The notes beneath the pieces were generated by a model, which saw only the letters and a program-made list of their open reading frames with translations, made no database searches and was not told the origin of the DNA. This document shows, piece by piece, positions 23,352 through 35,533 of a stretch of 64,000 nt of DNA. Origin of the DNA: Diploscapter coronatus. Taxonomy: Eukaryota > Nematoda > Chromadorea > Rhabditida > Rhabditidae. The first letter of the stretch is position 1. Each line of letters starts with the position of its first letter. The stretch is from positions 19,669,249 through 19,733,248 of the forward strand of contig OZ038423.1 in NCBI GenBank assembly GCA_964036155.1. The letters run 5' to 3'. Both the position numbers and the translations under genes were made by a program.

Positions 23352-25052
23352 TTGGCAGATGTCGACCGAATGCAACATGATTTGGCTAAATTTTTATCAA
23401 TAGCTAGGTAAAAATCATTTCTACATCAATGTTGAGTATGCAGAGAAAGCTAGGGTTCAATTTTTGGAACCATCCTAATTAATTTACGATGCCTGGTTTA
23501 TCTGGTTTCACTTGACAAATTTAATGCATATTCAAGTTATTTTTTTCTATAGAAACCGGTAGAATTTTTTGAATTTGCCATGAACGATTTTTTGTACATC
23601 ACTAAAATAATCATGCTTGGTTTCGCAAATTTTCTTATCAATAGCAATCCTGCTGATATATTTGACATTTCATTTTTACTCAACTTTCTTGATTGACTAC
23701 TTTCTAGGTACAATGAGACGCAAAAGGCTCAGGCTCGAGCCGGAATTAAGATGGCGTTAGATTCTGTTGGTTTGCCTTCTATGACTCACACGTTTATCCA
23801 CGAAGAAACAGTAACTATCGTATTTATTTACTGAAAACAACGATCTATCTTGAGAATGAAATTGGAATGAATGTGATTGCTGTTCATCGAGGACCGTACT
23901 ACGGAACGGCTGATGATAAACTGATCGTTATGTGTGCTAATTATGACACGATAGAAGGAAGTCCTGGTAAATTTTCAAGAATCTAGTATATGGATTGTTG
24001 ATATTATAATGATCAGGCGTTGATGATAACGGATCTGGAGTAGCAGCTTTACTCGAAGCAGCTAGAATTATGGTCACTCTAGATGCGCTTTACAGACGAC
24101 AATACAGCATTCTCTATCTGTTTGCTGATATGAAGCATAAGGTAAGATTCTCATTTTAGGAATTGATGCTAAGCATATATTGATTCATAAAGTGCATTGT
24201 TTTCCAACTTTCAAACGTATTTCTAGGGTCTAGCAGGCTCTCACGCTTTTGTCGAAGATGTATTGCTGCCTCTGTTACAACGAAGTAATTCGACAATTAC
24301 CGGTGCAGTTGTCGTAGATGGACTTCTACACTTCGACCCGTTCCCGTCTAGCCAAGCTATGCCGGATTCGTTTACTGATGTTGGATCTTCATTAGAGCTT
24401 CATACAAATTTTCAATGATTGTTTCTTAAATTCAGATATTCCCCGATTCATCCAAAGAGCTGCATGATCACAAGCATATGGGTGATTTCATTCAAGTGAC
24501 ATCGAGAGACAAGAAGGATGAAGCCATTTTCCATAAGTATTCTAAATTTTTGTTGAAATTTGCTCAATTCTGAAAATCAATTACCATTTTCAGGTATGTA
24601 GCAGCATTTAGCCGTTCAACTACTGCACTCGCTTCTGAATGGTCATTTCGACCCTGGTTGTTACCTTTAAAAATCCCTATCGATAGAATGGCGAATCAGT
24701 TATACAAGTAAAACGTTAAGCGATTTTTATTGTGTAAACGATAATTATTTAGATTACATCCATACCTTTATTCTGATCATTCTTCATTTTTCTTCCATTC
24801 GAATCAGGACATTGAGCTACCGACAATTTATATAACTGATACACGTAACAATATTTATGTCATAGTTTTGTAATGATCCTAAATTAAGTTGCGAATCGGG
24901 GCGTAAGACAGTATTGCCCACATTGCGATGGTCTCTACATGCTGACAGAACAGAATGTTAAATTTTTGGTTCTGCTTACCGATTCTCTGGTCCGATTCCT
25001 CATCGATTTGAGTCAATCAGAAGGTTATTTTTCACATACAACTTTTTCTTAA
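23352..25052 (+). CDS. M28-family metallopeptidase homologue, probably inactive (5' end missing)
   Basis: Nine exons (23352-23407, 23708-23810, 23855-23966, 24017-24141, 24227-24379, 24436-24536, 24594-24707, 24753-24844, 24889-25052) encode 339 residues from the fold's first helix (DRMQHDLAKFLSIA) to the stop. The architecture is that of M28 aminopeptidases: VMCANYDT at the first metal-ligand site, GVDDNGSGVAALLEAARI, YLFADMKHKGLAGS, and SDHSSFF near the end. Active M28 enzymes have H-x-D at the first site and an E-E pair before G-L-x-G-S. Here the His is Asn, and the Glu pair aligns with Lys-His, while the D-D-N-G-S-G Asp and SDH His remain. Zinc binding and catalysis are therefore probably lost while the fold is kept, as in nicalin or transferrin receptor. 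A tail with C-P-H-C follows. The N-terminus with any signal peptide is not located. Confidence 0.82.
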
Positions 25053-28000
25053 ATAATATTTCCCTACTAAAGATGTGAAAACCACTGATAGAATGCGACA
25101 TTCGTGCATCGTTCAAATAAGCCATTTGATTCTTTAAATTAGCTTCCTTAACAAGGAAACCCCGTAAAGTGTAATTCGAAATTCTTGATGAAATTGGCAC
25201 ACAAATAAATTAGATAACGGTAAGAGCGATGCTCAATTCAAAAAGTGTTAATGGACCCGCTAACATCTCGATAAATCAGTTCAACGCATCTCCTAATGAA
25301 GAATTCAGTAAGAAAGGGTTTGCAAAAATTAGTTTATATTGTAAATACATAACACAAGCAAGCTCATTCCTTTCACTTGAAAAGAAACAAGAGGAGTAAA
25401 CTTTGAACCGATTTCTCGTATTTTAGCGGCCTCCTTAACACTTTGTGACATGATCGTCATTCCTATCGCTATCTAATTTACTTGTGCACACATTTTCATC
25501 AAGAAATTCGAGTTATACCTCTCGAGGTTTCTTGTAAATTTCAATTTTATTTCCACTATACATAGCCTGAAAAAGCCTTAGACAGGAAGATATCAATTTC
25601 GAATTCAAAAACTTAGCGACCGACTAAAAATTATAGTTTTCAAGCTAGAAGTATTTTTTTAGCAGCAGTTTTGATCGATGACTTGCATTCGATGTTATTC
25701 GCTGACCACATCAGGCACGGCAAAAGCTAACTAATTTGTTTACAAATTCGGCAGGAGATGACCAATGCAGAAATTTGCCACAAGACAACCAAAACATCAC
25801 ACACATACGGTTATTTTATTTATTTTGAACGTTTGTTACGCATCATAATTTATGTCTCATTTCAAATATTGAACTCATTAAACTATTAGTCTATCATTTA
25901 GGATGCAAGTTGAATTTGAGTTCAGTATTTTAGAAAAAGAAAAGTATCTGTACATTTGAAGAGAATAAATATGCATAGTTGCATGCGGCTTACTCATTCT
26001 TCAAGCAGTTCAAAGTTTGCAGTTGTCAGTCTTAAATTGTGTGTTGTCGGGAAGTAAGGGGACAACAAAGAAGCGGCTCTCTTCCGGAGTCGGAAAGTTG
26101 TCCGAAGGCCTCGGCCAAGCCCTGCAAGTAGGGCCAGGGTTGCTAATTGCTCTCCGATTCAGATTCGGCAAGGAACAAGGGAGAGGGGAACACTGCCAGT
26201 CGCCCTGCTTTTCCCAACCCGTCATTTTGTCGTTTTTTTTCGCTGCATTTTTTGCCCGTCCCTGCCCACAGGCCCCTTCCCTTCCCTCTATGCTCTTTCA
26301 CGTTCCCCTTCTCTTTTTCCATTTGTGGTTCGTTTTACCACAGCGGAACTATAGTTTGGTGTCATCCAAAACTGCACTATATACTCCGGTTCCATTAATT
26401 TCGACTTCTTACCTCAAGAAAGTGGTCAAACATCTCCGGCAATACTCACCTTTCACTATTTGCCTAGAAATCAACCTGTCTGTCCAGATGCATGAATATT
26501 TAGTAAAGTCAGGTGATTTCGAGTAATTGCCCAGGCGGTACCACTCAATCTGCAATTCAATATTCATCAGATAAGTGCGATCATCCGGTCCTTTCTGACA
26601 GCAAATAATTGTTTTTTTTCATTCTAAATGCGAATTCATTCCCGTCCTTTTATAGAACGGATGTTTCGAATTTCATTCCCTTTTTCGAAAGTGCATTTGA
26701 TTGAGGTGAGAAAAGGAAAATTCCCCAGAGCATTAGACTTCAGACCAGCGGTCATTTTCCAGTTCTAAGCGTGTTTTTAGAACCTAGAGCTTTTTCTGCA
26801 ACACGGAGAGATTAGGTACGTGCCTCTTGCTGCCTTAGAACCAAGGTGTTGAATCTTCCCTGACTTTATTGAGACGATTTTATCACTCTAACATGTGCAT
26901 CTTCAAGTAGCAAATGCAATTTCTACCTCTCGTACCAGTCTGGTTTTCCATTTGCAAACTTCTCGGAATCCTTCGCTAATTTTATGCAAGAACTCGTTCA
27001 ACTCGCAAATGTTGCAAATCTGAAGTCGAATCAAACATCTTTGAGAAACGTATTTGTCTACGAAATATTTTACATTATCGATATTATCTGAACTTTATCT
27101 TTGCTTCCAAATTATTCATTCTTCTCCGCTTACCGTATTTTTTAAAAGTCTCTATTTACCACTCGTAATTTATCGTTGAATTAGATTAGATTCGTCATTT
27201 TGCAAAAAAAAGCAGGAAAATAATGCGTTTACAAAATTGCGTAAATTTAATTTAGAATGTTTTGCATGAAAACAATGCAATAATGTGAGAGAAGTTTTTG
27301 ACGCAAAATAGACTCGTTTGGTGTGGATTTCGGATTTTGCGAAGAGAAAATGAGGAAAGACAAAGATAAAAGTAGACAAACTGCTGGAATTGAATTGAAT
27401 TTGTCGCTGGCTGCAGTGAACGCTCAATTCTTGGTGCTTTTTTGTGAGACATAAAATGTGGCTGCGACCGCATGCGACCAGGCAAAGGCAACAGCTCTCA
27501 TTCTGCATAGAAAAATGCTGCATTCCCCTTTGCTATGCTTTCCCCCCAGGGAGGTTCATCTTTTGTCTCTTTACTTTTTGCTTGTTTTCTCTGTTCCTTT
27601 ACATATTATATCGCTATTGCTATATACTATTTTGCTTTATATATCTTCGAATATTACTTACTTGAAATATCCCATTTTCTCTCTAGTTCCCCATTGGACT
27701 TCCTTACAGAACACCGCACTTCCCTGCCGCCTTTTCATGACTCCGTTTGGGCTGAAAAATAATTGTTTCCATTTACAAGAACAAGCCATTCATTTCGAGA
27801 ATAGTTTTCTACCTTTCGAGTTTGCAGTTTTCATTAGTTTAACACCGACTTTTTGATATTCTATGTTTTTTCTATGCGAGCTGCCGCATTTGCCCTAATT
27901 CATTAAGCTCTTTGTGAGAAGCATAGAAGTAGGAAATGAGAGAAGAAAAGAGCAATAGAGAAGTAATGAAAGAAAGTAGAAAGCAGAAAGTAGAGACAAG

Positions 28001-29386
28001 AGCTATACTGAGCTGAGGCTTATTCTCTAATAAAACATGTCACATTCGAACGCTGAAGTAATTCGTCAAAAAAGCACTGACACTGAAATAAAAGTCGACA
28101 TAAATGAAATGAAAGAAATGAGAAGAGAGTGAAAAAGATGAATATTGAAATAGGCCTTTCAAGCTTCCAGATCTGTCATTTTACTTATCATCTTCTTGCT
28201 ATTTGCTTGTTTGTGAGTTCGGGTTATTTTGACATGGCGCCTTTATGCATAATCGCTTTTCATCCCTACCAACGAAATATGTAATAACTCATGACAGCCT
28301 CTTTCATATGTGCCAACATTAAACAAATATTCTTGCCTAAATATTGGCGACTTTTAAAATCTCTAGCTTGTATCTATGACTTAGCCTTTGACCTAGGCAG
28401 AGACAAAACCTCATTTCATCCTTCCCATTTTGCTTATTGCATCCCTTGAGGCTTAGATTGCAAACAGCGAATGGCCTTATTTGATTGCATCATCACTTGT
28501 TTTAGATGCTAGTCGCCAATTTTCTATGAACTTATTTATTCAAAGTCAGGAATCCCTAAATTCATCTTGATCTTTAAATCAATCCTGAACCCCTGAATTG
28601 TCCATTCCTGAGTGCTCATAAAAATTTTATAGGAATTGGATTACTTTAATGACCAATTGAGTCATTTATATAGTCTGCTCCATTGCGATTGTACGAAACA
28701 GATAAGTTATTAACGTGAGTCTGCCATTCAAGTAAATCTCGGTCCATCCGAAATTATCCTGCAGATGAATGATTCATTTGGTGTATGTGGATGTGCCGCC
28801 GTCCAGTCATGCAAAAACAGCTCCTTCCTTGTGGATTGCAATCACTCATTGGCCATTCTGTAGTTGCGGTGCGAGGAAGCACCTTTCTGTGCCCAATGCA
28901 TAATTCACTGCTCCATGAGTCGAACAGTCGAACGCGGGAATCCCCCAAACCCCATCCCTCCCTCAGAAAGAGGAACCCCCAATTTGTTTATCTACCCATA
29001 GGGTCTGCAAACACTATATATGGTATTTTTCTCGCTGCAAATTTGGATTCGACAAAATGTTAGTGAGTTTACAATTTTCTGCTATTCTTTCATCAAAAGG
29101 TGGAAATGAGATCGAAAAATGTTCTTGATAATCTTATCATTTTAGCTACACCAAGATCAATTCGTATTTATGGTTTTACCCAGAAATTAGTAGTATGAAA
29201 ATATGTTTGCGGAACCTACCTATCCATTTTCCCATTGTTCTGAGCGCACCCTTGCCGGATATATTATATTCCCTCTTCACTTATAATAATTTGTGTGCAA
29301 GCCAAAACCCGTGGGATTTTCTCCCCTCTGTTCTGTTTACTTGAACATATCTGCGATGCGCATACGTTGTCCCAAATTTTATTTCG

Positions 29387-29394
29387 TATATAAA
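29387..29394 (+). promoter_or_regulatory. TATA-box-like element
   Basis: TATATAAA followed by a pyrimidine/adenine-rich initiator-like stretch (CCTCACTCTTCACTC). No gene is confidently placed just downstream, so function is unproven. Confidence 0.2.
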
Positions 29395-30096
29395 CCTCAC
29401 TCTTCACTCAAATCTCCATAGCAACTCATCTTCTTTATCATGGTTTTTTTCGGGTGATCGTGCCAGTCATTTCGCATATTGAGGCCTATAAATATCGTTC
29501 AGACGGGGAAAGCTCCATTTCAGTCATTTCAAGCAGTTCTAATTATTCCTTCCCTAGTGATTTGCAGGCTCTTATCTCCCTTTCTTTAGTTGCAATTTTG
29601 TCAGTTCTCAAGTGTTTGAGCACACAAACCTGGGTTCATTTGGTAGCGTTTTCGTATTTTTCGTGTTCATTGAAAAACTTTGGACTCAAATTTTCATCTC
29701 ATGAATATTTACGCTAGAATTTTGTTCGCTTTTAGGCTAGATTTAAATTTACTTATTTTCCGTAGATTCATGTAAAACAACACTATCGAAGAAGTGATTC
29801 CTGTATATTATCAGAGACTCGTAATGACATTTAGGCGACATCTTCATTACGATTAGCTTATGGTCATAAAAAGCTGCTAAATTTGGCGACTACCTTAGGA
29901 TGAGTTCATCGATATTCAATTACATAGCTGTTCAAATAATATTCATCCTTAGCCTCAGGCTTGTCTATAAAAGAAGCGTTTGAGCGGCGACTGGCTCATA
30001 AGCTAGTAGTATTTTTAAATCCTTTATAATGCATTCTCACTCAAGTATTATCTTGGAATATTTCGTATTTCTATATTTTATCATAAGCACTCTATC

Positions 30097-30312
30097 ATGT
30101 TCTTTAACGAAGGATGGCAGAGGAGCGATATAATTCAGAATGTCACAGAATTATTCATAATGACGAGCAAGAAGAGGGATATGCACTAAGTGGTTTATTT
30201 CGAAAGTTAGATCGAAATAAACTTAAAATCGATACGGGATAGCACTTTAGTTACTCGCACTAACACCTTGCAATCGTTGTGCAGAGAAACGTTGCTCGTT
30301 AATGAACATGAG
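30097..30312 (+). mobile_element. MITE family C, copy 2
   Basis: Begins ATGTTCTTTAACGAAGG and ends GCTCGTTAATGAACAT. Interior AGAGGAGCGAT and ATCGATACGGGATAGC match the copy at 8541-8762. Non-coding, about 330 bp upstream of the coiled-coil gene. Confidence 0.6.
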
Positions 30313-30638
30313 AGAGTGATAGGAGCCTAGATTATTCTTACGTCGAAAATCATCTGTCACATAGTCTGGCGGTATTAGTTTTTCTCACTTCGAGTTATTT
30401 TTGTTTGAGGCAAATTTCACCTCGAACTTATTAAAATTTAACAAGCAATTTATAATTCTCGCCCCACCTTCGGAGTTCCTCATTCCATATTCTGCAAATA
30501 CAAATTTATGTTCGCTTCGAATTTTGCCTTTCGTCTTTCTCCGTGAATCTATGAATATCTCATTCCACGCAATTTGTTCAGGGAGAGAAGTGTAGCGTCA
30601 AATAACAAAAAAAAACCAGCGAGGTTATCACTGCCAAT

Positions 30639-31402
30639 ATGCCGCTGTATAGGAAAGTCAGGGTATGATCAAATTGTTTAAGGAAACTTTTATGCTTCTT
30701 ATATTCAGTCACACGATGGTCATGTAGAATTGGACGAAATGAAGGCTACTTGCGCTAAACATAAAGAGCTCTGCAGGTGAAGATAATTATTTCTAGAAGA
30801 GAAACGTTTTAAAGTTTCAGGCAGTTCGCAGAATGCAGTCGAGAAATGCGACAAAACGAGGGTCAATTGGGGATTTTGGCGGAAACGGGGAATCAGCTGA
30901 AAGATCGACATGCTGCAATAAAACGGGCTATTGCGGGAAGAGGACGTAATTATTTGCAAAGAAGATAAATTTATAGTTGTTTTTCTAGATTCTCAAGCAG
31001 CAATGACGAAACTTGAAGAGGAGGTTGACAAAGTCGACAGGGAAGTGACCATTTGGATGAAGGAATTGGAAGAAGTTAATGCACAGAGAATTGAGTTGGA
31101 GGTTTGAATACTTCTTCTGGAAAGATGATTATAAAAGTTTCAGATTCGATGCATCCGATTAGGAGCAGAGTTGAAGAAGAGCATAACTTCTGTGCAATTG
31201 GCATCAATCGACTTCGATCTAATCCATAAGAAACATGACAAATAGTGAGCCTTCCTTCATTTCCATAAAATAGCGATATTTTAGCTGGCAACGTTTCCTC
31301 GCTGAACAACCTTCTTCTGTGTTCGATGAAGAAAAAGATTCTGACAACGGGTCAAAAACGGCATTATCGTCTACTTGTCCGACGCCAAAAGTTTTGGCAT
31401 AA
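30639..31402 (+). CDS. Small coiled-coil protein, family not recognised
   Basis: Six exons with minimal introns (about 42-48 nt) join cleanly from ATG at 30639 to TAA at 31400-31402, giving roughly 180 residues. The protein is highly charged and helical throughout: HVELDEMKATCAKHKELC, then REMRQNEGQLGILAETGNQL, then KLEEEVDKVDREVTIWMKEL, then QRIELEIRCIRLGAELKK. The last 35 residues are Ser/Asp/Glu/Lys-rich and probably disordered. There is no signal peptide or membrane segment. Such a profile suits a structural or tethering component of a complex, but nothing identifies which one. The consistent phases and standard donors and acceptors make a real gene likely. No neighbour lies close enough to suggest function. 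Confidence 0.75.
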
Positions 31403-32431
31403 TTTGGGATTTTATTTTGCGAGACATTTCTCAAGCGGTATGAACCAAGATAAGATAATTACAAGTGAGCAAATTGTTACCTGACTGAAATCTCAGACTT
31501 GATCTATACACATCTCTTCTTTCACTGTCCTGCCAATTTTACAATAGGACCTATTCAAATTTCTTTATTTCTAGTCTTTTGGTTTTGTTGTTTTTCTTTT
31601 GATTACTTACTAAATTTCACAATTGGGGAATAAACGAATTAAAAATCCTGAATGTTCGATGAATTTGGTCTTGAAAGATTAAGGAATTATCGATGAATAA
31701 GTTTGAAATACTGTAGATTCGCTGAGAAAATACTTGGCACGAGATCGAGCAAAATTATATATCAAGAGCAGGGTTGTTTTAAGATGGAATCTTCAAACAT
31801 TTCGAATTAGAAGCGTAATTCAAATTTTGACACTAAACTGAGATTCCACAACAAACCTGATCCATAATATGGTCCATTTGATTCAAAAATGATAATATGT
31901 GTTGCATAAAGCTTATTGTGCTCAACAGAAGTTAACTCGCTATGAAATGGACCTATTGAGTCCTGAGTGGATAGATAAATAACTGATTAGTTTAAAGTCG
32001 AAAATTTTCTCCCAATTCCGGTTCAAAGCTACTCCCATTATCTACGAGATGAAGGTTTGCAAAGAGAGGAGGGAAGAGGTACTCGCGAGACTTAACTATG
32101 TGCCTCTGGATCTCTGCACTCGGCTATCTCTTATTTTTCTCAACATCGATGCGTCGCGCTCGCAGATACGCGTTCCTCTTTCTAATGCAAACGTTCATCT
32201 CATAGATAATGGAGGGTATCAATAGACCGATTAGTATGTCGGTACCAATGAGTGTCTCTATCGGAGCGAAATCGGTCGATTACGTAGTTATTTAACTTCT
32301 GCTTAATAAGCATATAGAACTACAATGATACCTATTTAAGGCGAAATCTAGTCGATGATCATTAAGTATGTACCACAAAATAAAATCAAATAAAAACCAA
32401 TCATAAGTACACTGATTTTCCAGAAAAAATA
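31403..32431. other. Intergenic, convergent gene ends, with one MITE
   Basis: AT-rich 3' flanks of the coiled-coil (+) and phosphatase (-) genes. The only structure I see is the family B element at 32031-32216. Confidence 0.5.
32031..32216 (+). mobile_element. MITE family B, copy 1
   Basis: Left end CTCCCATTATCTACGAGATG and right end CATCTCATAGATAATGGAGG are inverted repeats. The interior (ACTTAACTATGTGCCTCTG, ATCTCTGCACTC, AGATACGCGTTCCTC) is shared with the copies at 41036 and, in part, 42593, and in reverse complement with 43051. Confidence 0.75.
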
Positions 32432-33916
32432 CTATGCCAATTCACATCGTCCAAGTCCATTGCCCAATAAGCTGAATCCTCTAATTTTCTCTTGCACATT
32501 TTTTATATCGCTCGCACATTGCGCGTCCCAATCTTCTCCAAATAATGCGCGTAATTTTGCACGATCCTCATGAACATGCTGAAATTATCGCAAGTGTGAT
32601 AATCCCTTCTAAAATATCTATCACCTTATCTCGATATTTGCACAACTGCATCCTGAAACCAAAGTTAGGATTGACGACAGGCCGTTTGGATGAAACGTAT
32701 GAGATGGCATGATTGTATGAGATGTCGCAAACTGCCATCACATAGGCAGTCACGATTGTGGCCGACCGAGACACTCCAGCTAGACAATGGATCATTACAG
32801 CTTCTGAAATTAGTTTATTTGAAATAAAGGTACTATTTAATTTAGTCTGAAAAATAATCATGCAATCACTACTTATCGGTACGATTTTCGTTAAAATTCG
32901 TAATATTTTTTTTCGAATAATAATTCATTCAACCATTTCGAAAAATATTTTTGTAGTATGTATGAAATGCAATTTTGCACCAATTTTCGAACCATTTTTC
33001 TTGGGAACTCGATCAATTGATAATTTTAAAAGATCGCAAATGGCAACTTCAATTTTTTCTGAGAATTTTAATTACCGTTTCGTATCCTGCACTGATGGAT
33101 GAATTTGATGGCATCGAAGAAATGAGTTGCGATATTTTCAGAAGCACAATCAGATAGCTTGATCCTGTAAACGAGCAACTGCTCATGTCGCGGATGGTTA
33201 TTCATCATATCGTGCACTCCAACTATCGCCTAGAATATTTAGCATTAAACTAGTGTTTTATTATATAAATTAAATATTTCCCTAAAACTTTGGAAGTTGG
33301 CGCAGTTTTCATAACAACTATTACATAGGTACAACTTATTTTTTGTAGGTTTTAAAATAAATTCAAATCTTACTTTAATTTTATACTTTCTCAACTGCTC
33401 GTCGTCGGTCGCATCTCTCAAACTGCCTAGGTATAAATTAGGCAGAATTTCACTCATTTCCGTGCCTGAAATATAATAATCTTTATTTAAATGACTAATG
33501 GATATATTCAATATATAATAAATATGTAACTAATAGTAGATGACAAGCTCAGTCGAAAACATTTAGTTTGCTCCGAATGCAAATGGAAAGTGGAAAGGAG
33601 GTGACTAATAATCGATCGATTGAAAATGCTGGACTTTTCGACTCTCGAAAATGAGTGCAATGAATTGAAAAGAACACTTTCAAGCGGTATTTTTGTTCTG
33701 GTAAAGATAAATACAGTTAGAGTTTAGCAATAAATGTTAAATAAACCAGTTTTCTTCCCGCTTTTAATAAAATCGCATTAATTTGCGCAATACTGCATTT
33801 TGAATCACAAACTTCAGCGATTGAATTCACTTACCGAGTCGCCTTCTAAATCGAGCGAGATTCTGAATTTGCGATAGGTCGAGGGAATCGGTTATTGATG
33901 AGGCGGATGGGTTCAT
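32432..33916 (-). CDS. DUSP22: Dual-specificity protein phosphatase, DUSP22/DUSP15 (JSP1) type
   Basis: Five exons (33835-33916, 33374-33465, 33076-33229, 32625-32803, 32432-32578) join in frame to 217 residues. The active-site loop HCLAGVSRSAT is complete, with the nucleophilic Cys and P-loop Arg. The subfamily is shown by MSEILPNLYLGSLRDA at the start of the domain, ATHFFDAIKFIHQC before the loop and SSKRPVVNPNFGFRMQL after it, all as in DUSP22/DUSP15. These cytosolic or membrane-attached atypical phosphatases remove phosphate from Tyr and Ser/Thr and act on JNK and receptor signalling; the substrate here is unknown. Vertebrate DUSP22 begins M-G-N-G and is myristoylated. This protein instead has a 28-residue head (MNPSASSITDSLDLSQIQ) from its own exon and lacks the acceptor glycine. 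An internal ATG (the MSEIL methionine) is a possible second start. Confidence 0.92.
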
Positions 33917-35109
33917 TCGTGAATGAAATCAAAATCCAAAATTCCAGTCACATGTCCTTGCTTTTTTCCTTGCTAAAGCGATACTTGATCTTTAAATTAG
34001 ATAAATGAAGCGAAATATAAAAAGGTAATGAAGAGAATGCAATTCTAAATAAAAATTTACATAAATTTTCAAACATAGGAGTGAACATACGGGAAAAAGT
34101 AAATGCAATTTAACTGCTCACAGCATGAGAAGTGTATTCTATAGAAAAGGAGAAGAGAGACACAGAAAATACGTCAACTCGACACCCCAAAACACAAGAC
34201 TTGGCCTGAATTGAGCGAGTCCGCCGAGCCAAAGAGAGAAGTGAAAATAGAGATATTTTCGAGATGGCAAAATGTGAAGAAGCAAAATAATCATATCAAC
34301 TGATGATGAAATCGAATCAGGCACTCTTTATATGTTCATGCTCAGTTCCCTCTCCCTCCAGCCCACTCATCAAATATGTAAGCACGAAACTTATTCATTT
34401 TTCATTTCATATCCCATTTGGGCATGGCTCTTTGACATGATTTTGACATTTAGAAATTTTATCAAAACTCATCCTCTTTAAAAGTTTCGGAGGATCGATT
34501 TGGTGCTAAGTTTCCAAGCGATGTTCATTTTCTTCCAAAATGGAGATGAGATGTCATTTCTTGACTCCTTAACCCATTCATTAGCCTCATCGTGTCTAAG
34601 GCTTCTGTTCATATTGAGAGAAGGCTCAACGTCGCATGCAGAAAAGCATCCAGGCAATTGTCTTAGCATTGCCTTTTCGGTTAGGAAAACAGATGAGAGA
34701 TGCATTCGACCAATTCGACCTACACAATCATTCTCTGAGCTGAATCCGAAATGCCCTTTCCCAGCGGTCCACTAATTTAGCTGTTCGTTCGTCGATTCCA
34801 GAGCCTGAGTTCGTTCGATTCGTCCCGCTTTTCTCCTCAATTTTTCCTCTTCATTCCTAATTCTGGTGCTCATTTTTATGGATAATCATTTTGCATTTCG
34901 CATTTCGCTCTACTCTGCCAGAAAGCACTTTTGATTGTTTTCCCTGTTTTGCCGTGTTGGAAATGATTTACGATTGTCGTATTGCCGTGTGGGGAAATGA
35001 AGAAATGCAGTGAAGTGAAGAATGGCCAAATGAGTCTCTGAATGAAAGGATTTGTTCTCAAAATAGCCTACGCGCATTTAGCCAGTTTGTTAGTAATCCG
35101 TTAACTTCT

Positions 35110-35302
35110 ATCGTGCTCGCCGCTAGTATTCGACGCTGAAATAAGCACGCCCCAAGCCTAAAATTCTTGCTTCATCAAACATGAGAGTATTGTCCTTTTT
35201 CTTTCTTCCCCCTTTTTAAGCGAGAAAAAGACAGTGCTCTGATTTTGGATTAGAGCAAGTGTTTTAGGGCTGGGGCGCGCTCATTTCAGCGGCGAGTACG
35301 AT
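35110..35302. mobile_element. Foldback (palindromic) element, family E, copy 1
   Basis: Outer arms ATCGTGCTCGCCGCT and AGCGGCGAGTACGAT, inner arms CGCCCCAAGCCTAAAATTCT and GTTTTAGGGCTGGGGCG. The whole 190 bp can fold on itself apart from a short loop. The inner part recurs at 43229-43380. Confidence 0.75.
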
Positions 35303-35525
35303 GTCTATTTTAGTCTTTTAATGAGAGACATGATATTTGCAAAGATTCTTTGTATTTTTTTGTATAATGAGTAATTCATCTGCTAGAGTTCTAAATTTGC
35401 AACACCCTTTCTTTCTCGGTTTCAATACATCTACTGCTCTTGTTCTGTACAGCTGACTAACTCGACCGGAAGTGAAGCAATCCTGGCGACATTTTAGGAA
35501 AACTCACCTGACTCTATCCCCCTCC

Positions 35526-35533
35526 TATATAAA
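35526..35533 (+). promoter_or_regulatory. TATA-box-like element
   Basis: TATATAAA 1.65 kb upstream of the 37179 start and about 66 bp before an acceptor-like TTTCAG. It could drive a distal 5' UTR exon; no transcript evidence is available. Confidence 0.2.

Larger units (their letters stand above)
25053..30638. other. Long intergenic region
   Basis: No gene I can support in 5.6 kb. About 26200-27700 is pyrimidine-rich on +. 27900-28150 is purine-rich. A short frame at 28762-28860, preceded by CCTGCAG, reads a five-cysteine peptide but has no partner exon. A TATATAAA box lies at 29387-29394. A family C MITE lies at 30097-30312. Confidence 0.35.

Noticed and set aside
22948..23403. 151-codon + strand ORF before the M28 gene
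   Set aside because: CT-rich low complexity. The only real exon here is 23352-23407, which uses a different frame.
26017..26526. 169-codon + strand ORF
   Set aside because: It lies in a pyrimidine-rich tract, has low-complexity Phe/Ser/Leu/Pro composition, no recognisable motif and no supporting splice sites.
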